Source of the DNA: Chloroflexota bacterium
GTDB taxonomy: Bacteria > Chloroflexota > Anaerolineae > VGOG01
Assembly (NCBI GenBank): GCA_030611885.1
Contig: JAUWOY010000009.1
Coordinates: 1 to 64,000 of the forward strand
DNA: 64,000 nt
Direction of reading: 5' to 3'
Shown: in pieces, positions 17,578 through 26,916 of the stretch
Numbering within the stretch: position 1 is the first letter of the stretch
Layout: each line of letters begins with the position of its first letter
Position numbers and translations under genes: made by a program
The notes under the pieces: model-generated
Told to the model about the DNA's origin: nothing
Databases searched by the model: none
The model's input: the letters and a program-made list of their open reading frames with translations, nothing else

Positions 17578-18480
17578 ATGAAGCTGATCGTAAATCCGGA
17601 GGCGGCCAATGGCGCTGTAGGCAAGAATTGGCCGCGCGTGCGCGACTTCCTGCAGGCTGAGGGAGCTAAGTTCGAGGCCGTCTTCACCGAGGAGCCCGGA
17701 CACGCTACCCAGTTGGCGCGGCAGGCCCTCGACGACGGCTACCGAACCATCGTGGCCGTGGGCGGGGACGGCACTGTCAACGAGGTGATCAACGGCCTGG
17801 TGGTGGAAGGGTCTGTTGACCCGGAGGTGGCCCTGGGCCTTATCCCCTGCGGCACGGGGTCCGATTTCGCGCGCGTGCTGGACATTCCCCGCGATTACAT
17901 GGAGGCTTGTCGCCAACTCCTGCGTAGCGAGCCCCGCCCCGCAGATTTGGGGAGAATAACCTGCCTCCGCGAGGGGCGAGAAGTGGAGCGTTATTTCATC
18001 AACGCGGCTGGCCTGGGCTTCGACGGCGAGGTGGCCGACCTGGTGAACCGCTTCCCCAAGGTTCTGGGGGGCACTATCACTTACCTGGCGTGCCTCTTCA
18101 TCAGCCTGGTGACCTATCGGAACAAGAACGTGGAGCTTTCCTTCGACGGCCAGCCCGTGCGGGGACGGCTCAATTCGGTCATCGTTTGCAACGGGCGCTA
18201 CTTCGGCGGGGGCATGTTCATCGCGCCTGGCGCCTCGCTCGACGATGGCCTCTTCTACGTGGTCATTCTGGGCAATCTGAACAAGCTAGAGGTCGTGATG
18301 AACGTGCCGCGAGTCTACAAGGGCACACACCTGACTCATCCCAAGGTGAGCCACTTCTCCGCCAAAGAGATCCACATCGAAGCCCAGGAGCGCATGTTCC
18401 TCCAGGCTGAAGGGGAGCTGGTCGGTGAGGCGCCGGCGACGTTTCAGGTGATCCCGCGGGCGCTGAAAGTGCTGGTGTGA
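17578..18480 (+). CDS. Diacylglycerol/sphingosine kinase family (YegS/DagK-like) lipid kinase
   Basis: Starting at the ATG after AGGAGGAGAGG, the 300-residue protein has the DAGK catalytic signature: KLIVNPEAANG, VAVGGDGTVNEVINGL, LIPCGTGSDFAR and NAAGLGFDGEVA. The nucleotide-binding GGDGT is intact. Family members phosphorylate diacylglycerol or related lipids for membrane phospholipid recycling. Coupling to an SCP2 protein supports lipid metabolism. The exact substrate is not visible from sequence. Confidence 0.9.
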   Translation: MKLIVNPEAANGAVGKNWPRVRDFLQAEGAKFEAVFTEEPGHATQLARQALDDGYRTIVAVGGDGTVNEVINGLVVEGSVDPEVALGLIPCGTGSDFARVLDIPRDYMEACRQLLRSEPRPADLGRITCLREGREVERYFINAAGLGFDGEVADLVNRFPKVLGGTITYLACLFISLVTYRNKNVELSFDGQPVRGRLNSVIVCNGRYFGGGMFIAPGASLDDGLFYVVILGNLNKLEVVMNVPRVYKGTHLTHPKVSHFSAKEIHIEAQERMFLQAEGELVGEAPATFQVIPRALKVLV

Positions 18481-18527
18481 AATAGGCGTGATATACTCGT
18501 TAAAGCCCAATACGGTTCGGTTAAGCA

Positions 18528-18650
18528 CCGCCGGTCGAGTAGCGTAGCGTATCGAGACCAAGGCGCTGGCTCGAACGCGATCGGAGTCTCTGAAAAGCCG
18601 CTCGCTTGGCCTCGATACATCCCTTCGGGCTTACTCGGCCGGCGCTCGCT
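18528..18650. repeat. Long hairpin repeat (family C), copy 2
   Basis: Arms CGCCGGTCGAGTAG and CTTACTCGGCCGGCG with inner CGTATCGAGACCAAG and CTTGGCCTCGATAC. It fills most of the gap between the lipid kinase and deaminase genes. Confidence 0.8.
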
Positions 18651-18688
18651 TTCTTATCCGAATGGTATTGCGTTAAAGCCTGCTCAAA

Positions 18689-18743
18689 GGGGATCGTCAG
18701 ATCCCCGTCCGGCCCCGCTAGCAACGCGGATTTGGCAATCCGC
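18689..18743. repeat. Twin palindromes (family D), intergenic copy
   Basis: GGGGATCGTCAGATCCCC and GCGGATTTGGCAATCCGC follow each other. The coding sequence of the DUF2723 gene carries the same pair in altered form near 53.26-53.31 kb. Confidence 0.8.
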
Positions 18744-18766
18744 TCTGAGCAAAGGGAGGTCTATGA

Positions 18767-20101
18767 ATGGTCTCGCACGAGGTTGATCTGATGGTGATCG
18801 GCGGCATCGTGTTGACCGCCGACCAGGATTGGAACATCTATGAGCCAGGAGAGGTGGCTGTGGACGGGGGAGCCATCGTTGGCCTGGGGTCGCGCGAGGA
18901 GGTAGAGCGGGCGTATCGCGGGCGGGAGCGGATTGACGCCAGTGGCAAGTTGGTCATGCCTGGCCTGATAAACGCCCACACCCATGCCCCGATGACCCTT
19001 TTTCGCGGCATCGCCGACGATCTTCCGCTGGAGACCTGGCTGCACGAGTACATCTGGCCGGCGGAGGCCAAATGGCTCAGCCCAGACTTCGTTCGCCTGG
19101 GCACTCAGCTCGCGGCGGCGGAGATGATCCGCTCTGGCACTGTCCTGTTTTGCGATATGTACTTCTTCGAAGATGACATCGCCGAAGCGTGCCAGGAAGC
19201 CGGCCTTCGCGTGGTCGTCGGAGGGGCGCTGGTGGATTTTCCAAACGCCAACTATAAGACCCCCAAGGAGGGACTCCAATACAGTGAGGACTTGCTGCGC
19301 AAGTGGAGTGATGATTCCCTGGTAGTTCCTTCGGTCCAGCCGCACAGCCCGTACGCCGCCTCATCGGAGCTGATGCAGCAGGGCAAGGCGCTGGCCGATC
19401 AGTACGATGCGCCCTACCTGCTCCACGTGTCGGAGACCCGGAGCGAGGTGCGGGAGAGCATCGAAAAGTATGGACGCACCCCCGTCGGTCGCCTGGCCGA
19501 CCTGGACGTCCTGAGTCCCAGCACCGTAGCCATTCACGGCGTGCATCTGACCGACGAGGACATCGAGCTGCTGGCCCAGTATGAAACTGGCGTGGTTCAC
19601 TGTCCGGAGAGCCAGTTGAAGCTGGCCTCTGGTCTGACCCCGGTGCCGAAGCTGCTGGAGGCGGGGGTCAAGGTCGGCTTGGGAACCGATAGCGCGGCCA
19701 GCAACAACGACCTGGACATGTTCGGCGAGATGGCGACGGCGGCCAGGGTTCACAAGATGATAGCTGGCGATCCCACAGCGATGCCTGCTCGCCAGGCGTT
19801 GAGCATGGCCACCCTGGAAGCAGCCCGCGTGCTGGGCTTGGATGATCGGTTAGGTTCATTGGAGGTTGGAAAGCGGGGGGACATCATCATTCTGGATTTG
19901 GACGCGCCGCACCTGGTGCCGATGTACAACGTCACCTCGCACCTGGTCTATGCCGCCCATTCCAGCGACGTGCGCACCGTCATCATTGACGGTCGAGTCG
20001 TGATGCGGGATCGAGAACTGTTGACGCTGGATGAGGGTGAGATCTTTGCCCGCGCCAGGGAGATAGCTCGTCAAATCGTTGCCAGTTGGGGGTCGAACTG
20101 A
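18767..20101 (+). CDS. 5-methylthioadenosine/S-adenosylhomocysteine deaminase family amidohydrolase
   Basis: The 444-residue protein has the metal site of this group: MPGLINAHTHAPMTLFRG near residue 65, LLHVSET and IHGVHLTDEDI in the middle, and GLGTDSAASNNDLDMFGEM near residue 305. These motifs fit the MtaD branch, which deaminates MTA, SAH or adenosine. GGGAGG lies just upstream; an ATG four bases earlier opens a short dead frame. It is paralogous to ssnA in this window but clearly a different branch. Confidence 0.88.
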   Translation: MVSHEVDLMVIGGIVLTADQDWNIYEPGEVAVDGGAIVGLGSREEVERAYRGRERIDASGKLVMPGLINAHTHAPMTLFRGIADDLPLETWLHEYIWPAEAKWLSPDFVRLGTQLAAAEMIRSGTVLFCDMYFFEDDIAEACQEAGLRVVVGGALVDFPNANYKTPKEGLQYSEDLLRKWSDDSLVVPSVQPHSPYAASSELMQQGKALADQYDAPYLLHVSETRSEVRESIEKYGRTPVGRLADLDVLSPSTVAIHGVHLTDEDIELLAQYETGVVHCPESQLKLASGLTPVPKLLEAGVKVGLGTDSAASNNDLDMFGEMATAARVHKMIAGDPTAMPARQALSMATLEAARVLGLDDRLGSLEVGKRGDIIILDLDAPHLVPMYNVTSHLVYAAHSSDVRTVIIDGRVVMRDRELLTLDEGEIFARAREIARQIVASWGSN

Positions 20102-20102
20102 T

Positions 20103-20131
20103 TTGTCTGCCAGTTGGGAATGTGATAGAAT
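20103..20131 (+). promoter_or_regulatory. Promoter of glmU-cdd
   Basis: TTGTCT and TAGAAT are spaced 17 bp apart, about 18 bp before the glmU start. Confidence 0.6.
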
Positions 20132-20148
20132 ATTCGCGGGGTAAGCCT

Positions 20149-21501
20149 ATGAACAAACTATCCATCGTCATCCTAGCCGCCGGCCAGAGCACGCGCATGA
20201 AATCAGAGCTGCCAAAGGTGCTGCACCCTCTGGCTGGCAAACCTATGGTCCAATACGCTGTAGAGATGGCGGCTGAGCTCACCTCGGAGAAGCCGCTGCT
20301 GGTGGTGGGCAACGGCGCGGGTCAAGTGCGTCGCGCTGTGGGCGATCAAGTCATCTACGTGGAGCAGAGGGAACTGTTGGGCACGGGACATGCTCTCCTC
20401 CAGGCTCGGCCACTGTTGGAAGGCCGAAGTGAGACGGTTTTGGTCTGGTACGCCGATATGCCCTTGCTATCTGTTGACACCTTGAGGCGATTGTTGGAAC
20501 TTCACGAGGAGAGGAAAGGCCCTATCGCCATGCTCACTGTCGAAGCGGACGATCCTATGGGCTTTGGGCGTATCCTGCGCGACGAAGCCGGCCAGGTGGT
20601 TGGCATCGTGGAGGAGGCCGTAGCCACCGATGCTCAGAAGGCGATCCGCGAGCTCAACTGCGGTGTTTATTGCTTCGACGGCGATTGGCTCTGGCCCCAC
20701 TTGGCCCAACTGCCCCTCAGCCCCAAAGGCGAGTATTATCTGACCGACATTGTGGCTATGGCCGTGGCTGAGGGGCAGGTAGTGGAAGCACTGAAAATTG
20801 ACGATGTAACTGAGATTCGGGGAATCAACGATCGTACGCATCTGGCCCAGGCGGAAGCGGCCATGCGGCAGCGCATAAACAAGAAGTGGATGCTGGAAGG
20901 GGTAACCTTGCTTGCCCCTGCCCTGATCTTCATAGATGCCACGGTTGAGATCGGCCAGGATACGACCATCTACCCCAACACCTACCTTCAGGGCGCGACG
21001 ACCATTGGCCGCCAGTGCCATCTGGGCCCCAACACTATCGTCCGTGACTCGACCATCGGCGATGGATGCACCGTCGAGGCCTCGGTGGTCGAAGGCGCTA
21101 TTCTGGAGGATAATGCGGACGTCGGGCCCTTTTCCCACCTGCGCAAAGGTGCGCACCTGGCCCAGGGGGTGCACGTGGGCAACTTCGCTGAGGTCAAGAA
21201 CTCGTACCTGGGCCCAGGCAGCAAGATGGGGCATTTCAGCTATCTGGGCGATGCCACGGTGGGTCAAGAGGTCAACATCGGGGCAGGGACCATCACCTGC
21301 AACTACGATGGCCAGCGCAAACACCCCACCATCATTGAGGATGGCGCCTTCATCGGCAGCGACACCATGCTGGTGGCCCCCGTGCGCGTGGGAGCTGGGG
21401 CCAAGATCGGAGCCGGTTCGGTGGTTACTCACGACATCCCGCCGGGCAGCGTGGCCTACGGCGTCCCAGCGCGGGTGAAGGGCAAGGTGAAGGAGAAATA
21501 G
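20149..21501 (+). CDS. glmU: Bifunctional GlcNAc-1-P uridylyltransferase / GlcN-1-P acetyltransferase
   Basis: The N-terminal uridylyltransferase domain has LAAGQSTRMKSELPKVLH (residues 8-25), and the C-terminal part is a left-handed beta-helix with hexapeptide repeats and the acetyltransferase signature GHFSYLGDA, NIGAGTITCNYDG. The enzyme makes UDP-GlcNAc for cell-wall and surface glycan synthesis. Its 450 residues match the usual length. An in-frame ATG is preferred to an earlier alternative because it begins the conserved region and fits the promoter. The stop is directly followed by the cdd start. Confidence 0.95.
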   Translation: MNKLSIVILAAGQSTRMKSELPKVLHPLAGKPMVQYAVEMAAELTSEKPLLVVGNGAGQVRRAVGDQVIYVEQRELLGTGHALLQARPLLEGRSETVLVWYADMPLLSVDTLRRLLELHEERKGPIAMLTVEADDPMGFGRILRDEAGQVVGIVEEAVATDAQKAIRELNCGVYCFDGDWLWPHLAQLPLSPKGEYYLTDIVAMAVAEGQVVEALKIDDVTEIRGINDRTHLAQAEAAMRQRINKKWMLEGVTLLAPALIFIDATVEIGQDTTIYPNTYLQGATTIGRQCHLGPNTIVRDSTIGDGCTVEASVVEGAILEDNADVGPFSHLRKGAHLAQGVHVGNFAEVKNSYLGPGSKMGHFSYLGDATVGQEVNIGAGTITCNYDGQRKHPTIIEDGAFIGSDTMLVAPVRVGAGAKIGAGSVVTHDIPPGSVAYGVPARVKGKVKEK

Positions 21502-21888
21502 ATGGACTACGAGGACCTGATCGCCAAAGCGATGGAGGCGCGGGAGAAGGCGCACGCTCCCTATTCGCATTTCGCCGTGGGAGCCGCGCTGCTGGCCAGG
21601 TCGGGCCGCATCTACACGGGCTGCAACGTGGAGAACGCTTCCTATGGGCTCTCGATCTGCGCCGAGCGCGTGGCGATCTTCAAGGCCGTCTCCGAGGGCG
21701 AGCGCGATTTCGAGGCCATTGCCGTCGTCACCGAGAAAGGCGTCACCCCCTGTGGCGCCTGCCGCCAGGTGCTGCTGGAATTTGGGGAAGACATCCAGGT
21801 GATAGCGGCCGATGAGACAGGTGGATATCGAGTTTTCGCCCTGCAGGAGCTGCTGCCAGAGGCTTTCAACTCCGGGGATTTGGAGTGA
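21502..21888 (+). CDS. cdd: Cytidine deaminase
   Basis: The 128-residue protein shows the zinc deaminase motif: CAERVAIFKA (Cys and catalytic Glu) and PCGACRQVLLEF (two Cys ligands), plus APYSHFAVGAALL for substrate binding. It deaminates cytidine and deoxycytidine for pyrimidine salvage. The ATG abuts the glmU stop codon, so the two are coupled. The two deoxynucleoside kinases elsewhere in the window fit the same salvage theme. Confidence 0.95.
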   Translation: MDYEDLIAKAMEAREKAHAPYSHFAVGAALLARSGRIYTGCNVENASYGLSICAERVAIFKAVSEGERDFEAIAVVTEKGVTPCGACRQVLLEFGEDIQVIAADETGGYRVFALQELLPEAFNSGDLE

Positions 21889-21905
21889 AGGAGTAGGGGT
21901 CAGGG

Positions 21906-21936
21906 CCGCTCTCGCCGAGGGCGGCTTTTTATTTGC
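21906..21936 (+). terminator. Rho-independent terminator after cdd
   Basis: GCCGCTCTC and GAGGGCGGC form a 9-bp stem with a 3-nt loop followed by TTTTTATTT. Confidence 0.85.
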
Positions 21937-21961
21937 GTCTTGGTGAAGCAAATGGTATAAT
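21933..21961 (+). promoter_or_regulatory. Promoter of the MazG-like/recO unit
   Basis: TTGCGT and TATAAT are 17 bp apart, starting within the T-tract of the cdd terminator and ending 33 bp before the start codon. Confidence 0.65.
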
Positions 21962-21994
21962 TAAGCCCAACTGAGAGGGCTTGGAGAAGCGAGC

Positions 21995-22303
21995 ATGGAA
22001 CAGGTTGGCTTGAACGTCAAAATGGCCGAGGTCAGGGCCCTGTGCGAGGCGAAGGGGTTCTCTGCCGAGCCCAGGCGCATCTGGGAGATGCTGGCCCTGA
22101 TCCACAGCGAGATCTCCGAGGCCAGCGATTGCTACAAAAAGGGGCAGCCCCTGGAAGCTGTGGGCGAGGAGCTGATTGATGCCATCATCCGCATCTTGCA
22201 CCTCCTCTCAGCCCTGGGCCTGGATGCTGAGAAGCTCTACCAGGAGAAGATGGCCGAGAATTGGGAGAGGCCGTATAGGTACGGCACCGTGAGGGGAGGA
22301 TAA
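21995..22303 (+). CDS. MazG-like nucleotide pyrophosphohydrolase
   Basis: The 102-residue all-helical protein has the metal-binding pattern of the MazG/dUTPase-like all-alpha NTP-PPase fold: HSEISEASDCYKKG and VGEELIDAIIRIL, that is, ExxE followed by ExxD. Such enzymes hydrolyse (d)NTPs to monophosphates for pool cleaning. It is a single-domain, short member. The gene lies upstream of recO in the same direction. Confidence 0.85.
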   Translation: MEQVGLNVKMAEVRALCEAKGFSAEPRRIWEMLALIHSEISEASDCYKKGQPLEAVGEELIDAIIRILHLLSALGLDAEKLYQEKMAENWERPYRYGTVRGG

Positions 22304-22340
22304 TATCCAATAGCTATTGGGTATTGGATATTGGATATGA
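22303..22340. repeat. Heptamer/palindrome repeat at the start of recO
   Basis: ATATCCAATAGCTATTGG is followed by tandem TATTGGA units. The array supplies the recO leader and possible start codons. Confidence 0.75.
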
Positions 22341-23107
22341 GACGGGAACGCCTTTATCGCACTGAGGCTATCGTGTTGAAAAGGAGCGACTTCGGCGAGG
22401 CTGACCGCCTGTTGACCCTTTACACTCCCAAATTGGGCAAGATCAGGGTCATTGCCAAGGGGGTGCGCAAGCCCACCAGCCGCAAGAGCGGACACGTAGA
22501 GCTGTTCACCCATAGCCAACTCCTCATCGCCAAGGGGCGCAACCTGGACATCGTGACCCAGGCCGAGACTGTCCATGCCTTTCGCCCTCTGCGAGAGGAC
22601 CTGTTGCGCATCACCTACGCCTACTATGCCGCTGAACTGATGGATCTCTTTGTGGAAGAGGGGATTGAGAACCACCCTCTCTTCGACCTGCTGTTGGCTA
22701 TGTTGGGCTGGCTGGGCGACGCTTCCGATTTGGATCTGACCACCCGCTTCTTCGAGCTGCACCTTTTGTCTCTGATGGGCTATCGCCCTCAGCTCTTTCA
22801 GTGTGTGGCCTGCCGCCGTCAAATCGAGCCGGTGGCCAATTTTTTCAGCGCCGCCGATGGCGGTATCCTCTGTGCGGACTGTGGCCAGAACCATCGGGGG
22901 GCACAGGAAATAACCCTGAACGCTCTAAAAGTGCTGCGTTTCATGCAGACCAGGGACTATGACACCTGCCGCCGTCTCCGCCTCAGTCCTCCGCTGCACA
23001 GAGAGCTAGAAACGATCATGTATCATTATATAACCTACACCTTGGAGCGGAACTTGAAGTCAGTGAAGTTTCTCAAGACCCTGCGCAGGCAATGGGTGGG
23101 AAAGTGA
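22337..23107 (+). CDS. recO: DNA repair protein RecO
   Basis: The protein has the RecO layout: an N-terminal OB-fold (RTEAIVLKRSDFGEADRLLT), a helical middle region and a zinc site with two CxxC-type pairs (CVACRRQ and CADCGQN). RecO loads RecA onto SSB-coated gaps with RecR. The start is uncertain because a repeat covers the leader: the ATG chosen begins the conserved region, while a TTG two codons earlier is also open. No Shine-Dalgarno sequence is visible before either. Confidence 0.92.
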   Translation: MRRERLYRTEAIVLKRSDFGEADRLLTLYTPKLGKIRVIAKGVRKPTSRKSGHVELFTHSQLLIAKGRNLDIVTQAETVHAFRPLREDLLRITYAYYAAELMDLFVEEGIENHPLFDLLLAMLGWLGDASDLDLTTRFFELHLLSLMGYRPQLFQCVACRRQIEPVANFFSAADGGILCADCGQNHRGAQEITLNALKVLRFMQTRDYDTCRRLRLSPPLHRELETIMYHYITYTLERNLKSVKFLKTLRRQWVGK

Positions 23108-23113
23108 GGAGGT

Positions 23114-23434
23114 ATGCAAATGCCGATCTACACAACTGATGAGATGAGTATCGAAAAGTTTACCGAGATGGTGCGCCAACATCCGGTCGAGTTTGAACCA
23201 TTACCCGCCCGCTTCTGGGAAGACGAGCGCTGGCTGTTCGAGCACGTGGCCGAATTGGCGCGTCTATATCCAGAAAAGTGGGTGGCCGTCTACCGAGAAC
23301 AAGTAGCGGCCGTGGGGCAGAGTCGCAGGGAAGCTCGGCAGGCTGCTGCCGAGAGATTGGGAGACGTGGGCCCTTTGGTAGTTTATCATTTGGAGAGCAA
23401 ACCCTATGTCTATCCGACTGGCCCTGCGCATTGA
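23114..23434 (+). CDS. DUF5678-like small protein
   Basis: This 106-residue protein has an AGGAGGT site and a C-terminal block (YPEKWVAVYREQVAAVGQSR) that resembles the DUF5678 family, small proteins of unknown function often found before retropepsin-like genes. It overlaps the following aspartyl-protease-like gene by 29 bp, so the two are probably translated together. Confidence 0.75.
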   Translation: MQMPIYTTDEMSIEKFTEMVRQHPVEFEPLPARFWEDERWLFEHVAELARLYPEKWVAVYREQVAAVGQSRREARQAAAERLGDVGPLVVYHLESKPYVYPTGPAH

Positions 23435-23846
23435 TGAGCACTCTGACCCGGATGATCCAACTTTGGTGATCACCCGTTTGCTGGGCTGGGTATCATTCCT
23501 GACTGTGGACGGCGAGCTAACCGACCCTGAGCTGGCTATCGTGGACACCGGCGCTCCGCTCTCGTTGATCCCGCAGGACATCTGGCAAGGCTGCCGCTAC
23601 CTGAGAATGCGCGACGACGTAATAAGGGGCGTGGTGCCTAAGCCTAACTGTGAGCTGGCGGTGATAGATGGCGTAGTGGCCTGTATTTTGCAGGACGATG
23701 CCGGCCAAATGTCAGAACTGCTGACCATCCGCGCTCATCTGGCTCGTAGCAAGGATGTGCCGCTGCTCCTGGGCTTCAGCGGCCTGCTGGACAGGGCAGA
23801 TGTCAGCTTTTCGGTTAACAGAAGCAAGGCGTATCTGGAGATCTAA
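23406..23846 (+). CDS. Retropepsin-like aspartic protease domain protein
   Basis: The protein carries the active-site motif [14 protein letters not shown] near residue 48 and a later [12 protein letters not shown], the DTG plus hydrophobic-Gly pattern of single-domain retropepsins that act as dimers. There is no signal peptide or membrane segment, so it should be cytoplasmic. The overlap with the DUF5678-like gene suggests a two-protein unit. A second retropepsin-like protein lies near 30.5 kb. Proteolytic activity is not proven for these bacterial families. Confidence 0.82.
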   Translation: MSIRLALRIDEHSDPDDPTLVITRLLGWVSFLTVDGELTDPELAIVDTGAPLSLIPQDIWQGCRYLRMRDDVIRGVVPKPNCELAVIDGVVACILQDDAGQMSELLTIRAHLARSKDVPLLLGFSGLLDRADVSFSVNRSKAYLEI

Positions 23847-23857
23847 CGAGGGAGATT

Positions 23858-26800
23858 ATGGAAAAACCACTGACCTTTCAAGAAGCTATCATTCGCCTGA
23901 ACCAGTTCTGGGCCGACCAGAGTTGCCTCATCTGGCAACCCTACAACGTCCAGGTTGGTGCAGGTACTATGAACCCGGCTACTGTGCTCCGCGTCCTGGG
24001 GCCGGAGCCCTGGAACGTGGCCTACGTCGAGCCTTCGGTGCGGCCGGCCGATGGTCGCTACGGCGAGAACCCCAACCGCTGGCAGCAGTGGTATCAATAC
24101 CAGGTCATCCTCAAGCCCGATCCAGGCAACCCTCAGGAAATCTACCTGGACAGCCTGGAGGCCCTGGGCATCAACCGCCGCCAGCACGACATCCGCTTCG
24201 TGGAGGACAACTGGGCGTCGCCAGCCCTGGGCGCCTGGGGCCTGGGTTGGGAGGTCTGGCTCGACGGGCAGGAAATCACCCAGTTCACCTATTTCCAGCA
24301 GGCCGGAGGCTTTCCCCTCGAGCCCGTCTCAGTGGAGATCACTTATGGCCTGGAGCGCATCATGCTCCCACTGCAGGGGGTGCAGGGCTTCACTGAGATC
24401 GAATGGCTCAATGGCCTCACCTACGGGGACGTCTTGCTTAAAAGCGAGATCGAACACTGTGTCTACAACTTCGAGCAGGCTGACGTAGAGAGATTGACGC
24501 AGCTTTACAATCTGTACGAGGCCGAGGCCCAGAATGCCCTGGAGAGGGGACTGGTGATCCCGGCTCACGATTATGTGCTCAAGTGCTCCCACGCCTTCAA
24601 TGTGCTGGACGCCCGCGGCGCTGTTGGCGTCACTGAACGGGCCAGGTACTTTGCCAGGATGCGGGAGCTAGCGCGAGCCGTGTCTGAGGCGTATGTGAAG
24701 CAGCGGGAGGAGATGGGGTTTCCGTTGCTTAGGAGAGTAACAAGGCAACAAGGCAACAAGGCAACGAGGCAACGAGAAGTCCTCATTACCTCGTTACCTT
24801 ATACCTCATTACCCTTTTTACTTGAAATCGGGACTGAGGAGTTGCCAGCAGGCGATCTTGACTCTGCCATTGTCCAACTGGAGAAAGCCACACCCAAGTT
24901 GCTGGCCGAGGCGCGGCTGGAGCACGGCCAGATTCAGGTTACAGGCACGCCCCGGCGCCTGGTCGTCTACGTCGAGCACTTGGCTGCCAGGCAGCGCGAC
25001 GAAGAAGGGTTTGCTAAGGGGCCGCCAGCGAAGGTAGCCTTCGACGAAGAGGGGCAACCTACTAGAGCGGCCAAAGGCTTTGCCAAGAGCCAGGGAGTGG
25101 CGGTTGAGAGCCTGGAGGTTCGCGAACTGGATGGTGGTCAGTACGTCGTTGCTATCAAAGTAGAGAAGGGGCGGCCAGCGACTGAGGTGCTGGCGGGTTC
25201 CCTCCTGCCCGACCTGATCGCCGGCCTGCGCTTTCCCCTCTCCATGCGCTGGAACGAGAGCGGCGTGGCCTTCTCTCGCGCCATCCGCTGGATCGTGGCT
25301 CTCCTGGGCGAAAGCGTCATCCACTTCGAGTACGCGGGCGTGTGGAGTGGCCGCACCTCGCGCGGACTCAGGCCGCTGCGCTCGCCCGAAATCGTGATCC
25401 AGAGGGCTGAGGACTACTTCGACCTCATGGAAGCCAACAGCATCGTGGTGGACGTGGCAAAGCGGCGCCAGATGATCCGCCAGCAGGCGGACAAGCTGGC
25501 CGCCGAGGTGGGCGGTCGGGTCCCCGACGATCCGGCCCTCTTGGACGAGGTGACCAATCTGGTGGAGTATCCCACTGCCCTCTTGGGCGCCTTTGAGCCA
25601 GATTACTTGGAGCTGCCCAAGGAAGTCCTCGTCACGGTGATGAAGAAGCATCAGCGCTACTTCTCCGTGGTGAAAGGGGATGGAGAACTCCTGCCATATT
25701 TCATCGCGGTGCGCAATGGCGATAGCGAGCACCTGGACATCGTGCGGCACGGCAACGAAGAGGTGATTCGAGCCCGCTTCGCCGACGCCGGGTTCTTCTA
25801 CAAAGCGGACACGCGGAAGACGTTGGAAGAATTCTTGCCTCGTCTGGACACCCTCACCTTTCAAGAGCAGTTGGGTTCCGTCCTGGACAAGGCGAAGAGA
25901 TTGGAACAACTGGCTTCTCGCTTGAGCGCGGTGCTTGGCCTTTCGGAGACAGAGACAGCAACAGCCACGCGAGCCGCTCACCTCTGCAAGGCCGATTTGG
26001 CCACCCAGATGGTGGTGGAGCTAACCTCGCTTCAGGGGGCGATGGGGCGAGAGTACGCCTTGCGCTCTGGTGAGGATCCTGCTGTCGCCCAGGCCATCGT
26101 CGAACACTATCTGCCCCGTTTCGCTGGCGATCGGCTCCCCGAAACCTTGCCGGGCATCGTCGTGGGGCTGGCCGACCGGCTGGACAGCCTGGCGGGCCTC
26201 TTCTCAGTCGGCCTGAAACCAAGCGGCTCAGCCGACCCCTACGGTCTGAGGCGGGCGGCCTTGGGCATGGTGCAGGTTTTGGCTGGGGCGGGCATCTCCT
26301 TCGACCTGAGGGAGGGCTTACGCCAGGCAGCGGCCCTGCTCCCTGTGGCCGCCGATGGAGCAGCCCAGGCTGAGACGTTGGCTTTCATCGTGCAACGCTT
26401 GCGGGGCTGGCTTCTGGAGCAATCCTTCCGCTACGACCTGGTGGACGCAGTGCTGGCCGAGCGTGGCCACGATCCCTACCTGGCGTATCAGACCGTGCGG
26501 GAGTTCGCCCCCTGGGTCGAGCGCGACGACTGGATGAGTCTGCTCAACGCCTATTCCCGTTGTGTGCGCATCGTGCGAAGCTGCGAAACCGAGTTTGAGT
26601 TGCGACCTGACCGGCTGGTTGAACCCTCCACCCAGCGCCTCTACGAGGCCTACCTGGTCTGCCGGGAGCAAGTAGGCGCTCAAAGTAGCATTGACCAGCT
26701 ATTCACCGCCTTCAAGCCGATGATCGAACCCATCACCGCCTTCTTCGACGATGTGCTGGTCATGGCCGAGGGCCAGGCGCTTCGGGAGAATCGCCTGGCC

Positions 26801-26866
26801 CTCTTGCAGCGCATCGCCGCCCTTACGGATGGGATCGTGGATCTGACCAAAGTGGAGGGATTCTAA
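23858..26866 (+). CDS. glyQS: Fused glycyl-tRNA synthetase, alpha and beta chains
   Basis: Residues 1-290 are the GlyQ catalytic alpha chain ([35 protein letters not shown]) and the rest is the GlyS beta chain from [15 protein letters not shown] onward, with an HD-like domain and C-terminal anticodon-binding region. In most bacteria the two are separate genes; fusion occurs in some lineages. The join is a linker of about 28 residues (starting [16 protein letters not shown]) made almost wholly by an octamer tandem repeat and its partial inverted copy, which hints that repeat insertion replaced the original gene junction. Start has GAGGGAG upstream. Confidence 0.95.
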   Translation: MEKPLTFQEAIIRLNQFWADQSCLIWQPYNVQVGAGTMNPATVLRVLGPEPWNVAYVEPSVRPADGRYGENPNRWQQWYQYQVILKPDPGNPQEIYLDSLEALGINRRQHDIRFVEDNWASPALGAWGLGWEVWLDGQEITQFTYFQQAGGFPLEPVSVEITYGLERIMLPLQGVQGFTEIEWLNGLTYGDVLLKSEIEHCVYNFEQADVERLTQLYNLYEAEAQNALERGLVIPAHDYVLKCSHAFNVLDARGAVGVTERARYFARMRELARAVSEAYVKQREEMGFPLLRRVTRQQGNKATRQREVLITSLPYTSLPFLLEIGTEELPAGDLDSAIVQLEKATPKLLAEARLEHGQIQVTGTPRRLVVYVEHLAARQRDEEGFAKGPPAKVAFDEEGQPTRAAKGFAKSQGVAVESLEVRELDGGQYVVAIKVEKGRPATEVLAGSLLPDLIAGLRFPLSMRWNESGVAFSRAIRWIVALLGESVIHFEYAGVWSGRTSRGLRPLRSPEIVIQRAEDYFDLMEANSIVVDVAKRRQMIRQQADKLAAEVGGRVPDDPALLDEVTNLVEYPTALLGAFEPDYLELPKEVLVTVMKKHQRYFSVVKGDGELLPYFIAVRNGDSEHLDIVRHGNEEVIRARFADAGFFYKADTRKTLEEFLPRLDTLTFQEQLGSVLDKAKRLEQLASRLSAVLGLSETETATATRAAHLCKADLATQMVVELTSLQGAMGREYALRSGEDPAVAQAIVEHYLPRFAGDRLPETLPGIVVGLADRLDSLAGLFSVGLKPSGSADPYGLRRAALGMVQVLAGAGISFDLREGLRQAAALLPVAADGAAQAETLAFIVQRLRGWLLEQSFRYDLVDAVLAERGHDPYLAYQTVREFAPWVERDDWMSLLNAYSRCVRIVRSCETEFELRPDRLVEPSTQRLYEAYLVCREQVGAQSSIDQLFTAFKPMIEPITAFFDDVLVMAEGQALRENRLALLQRIAALTDGIVDLTKVEGF
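24741..24776. repeat. Octamer tandem array in the glyQ-glyS junction
   Basis: Four and a half copies of CAAGGCAA/CGAGGCAA are translated as QQGNKATRQ. Just downstream CCTCGTTACC forms a partial inverted partner. Confidence 0.85.
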
Positions 26867-26870
26867 ACCT

Positions 26871-26898
26871 TGCCAAAATCGGTCAATAGCTCTATAAT
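26871..26898 (+). promoter_or_regulatory. Promoter of the antitoxin-doc pair
   Basis: TTGCCA and TATAAT are separated by 16 bp, followed by AGGAGG and the start codon. Confidence 0.75.
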
Positions 26899-26916
26899 TC
26901 AGGTCAGGAGGTAGCG

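Noticed and set aside
20467-21951. 494-codon minus-strand ORF opposite glmU and cdd
   Set aside because: Antisense to two clear enzymes; composition is a mirror of their codons.
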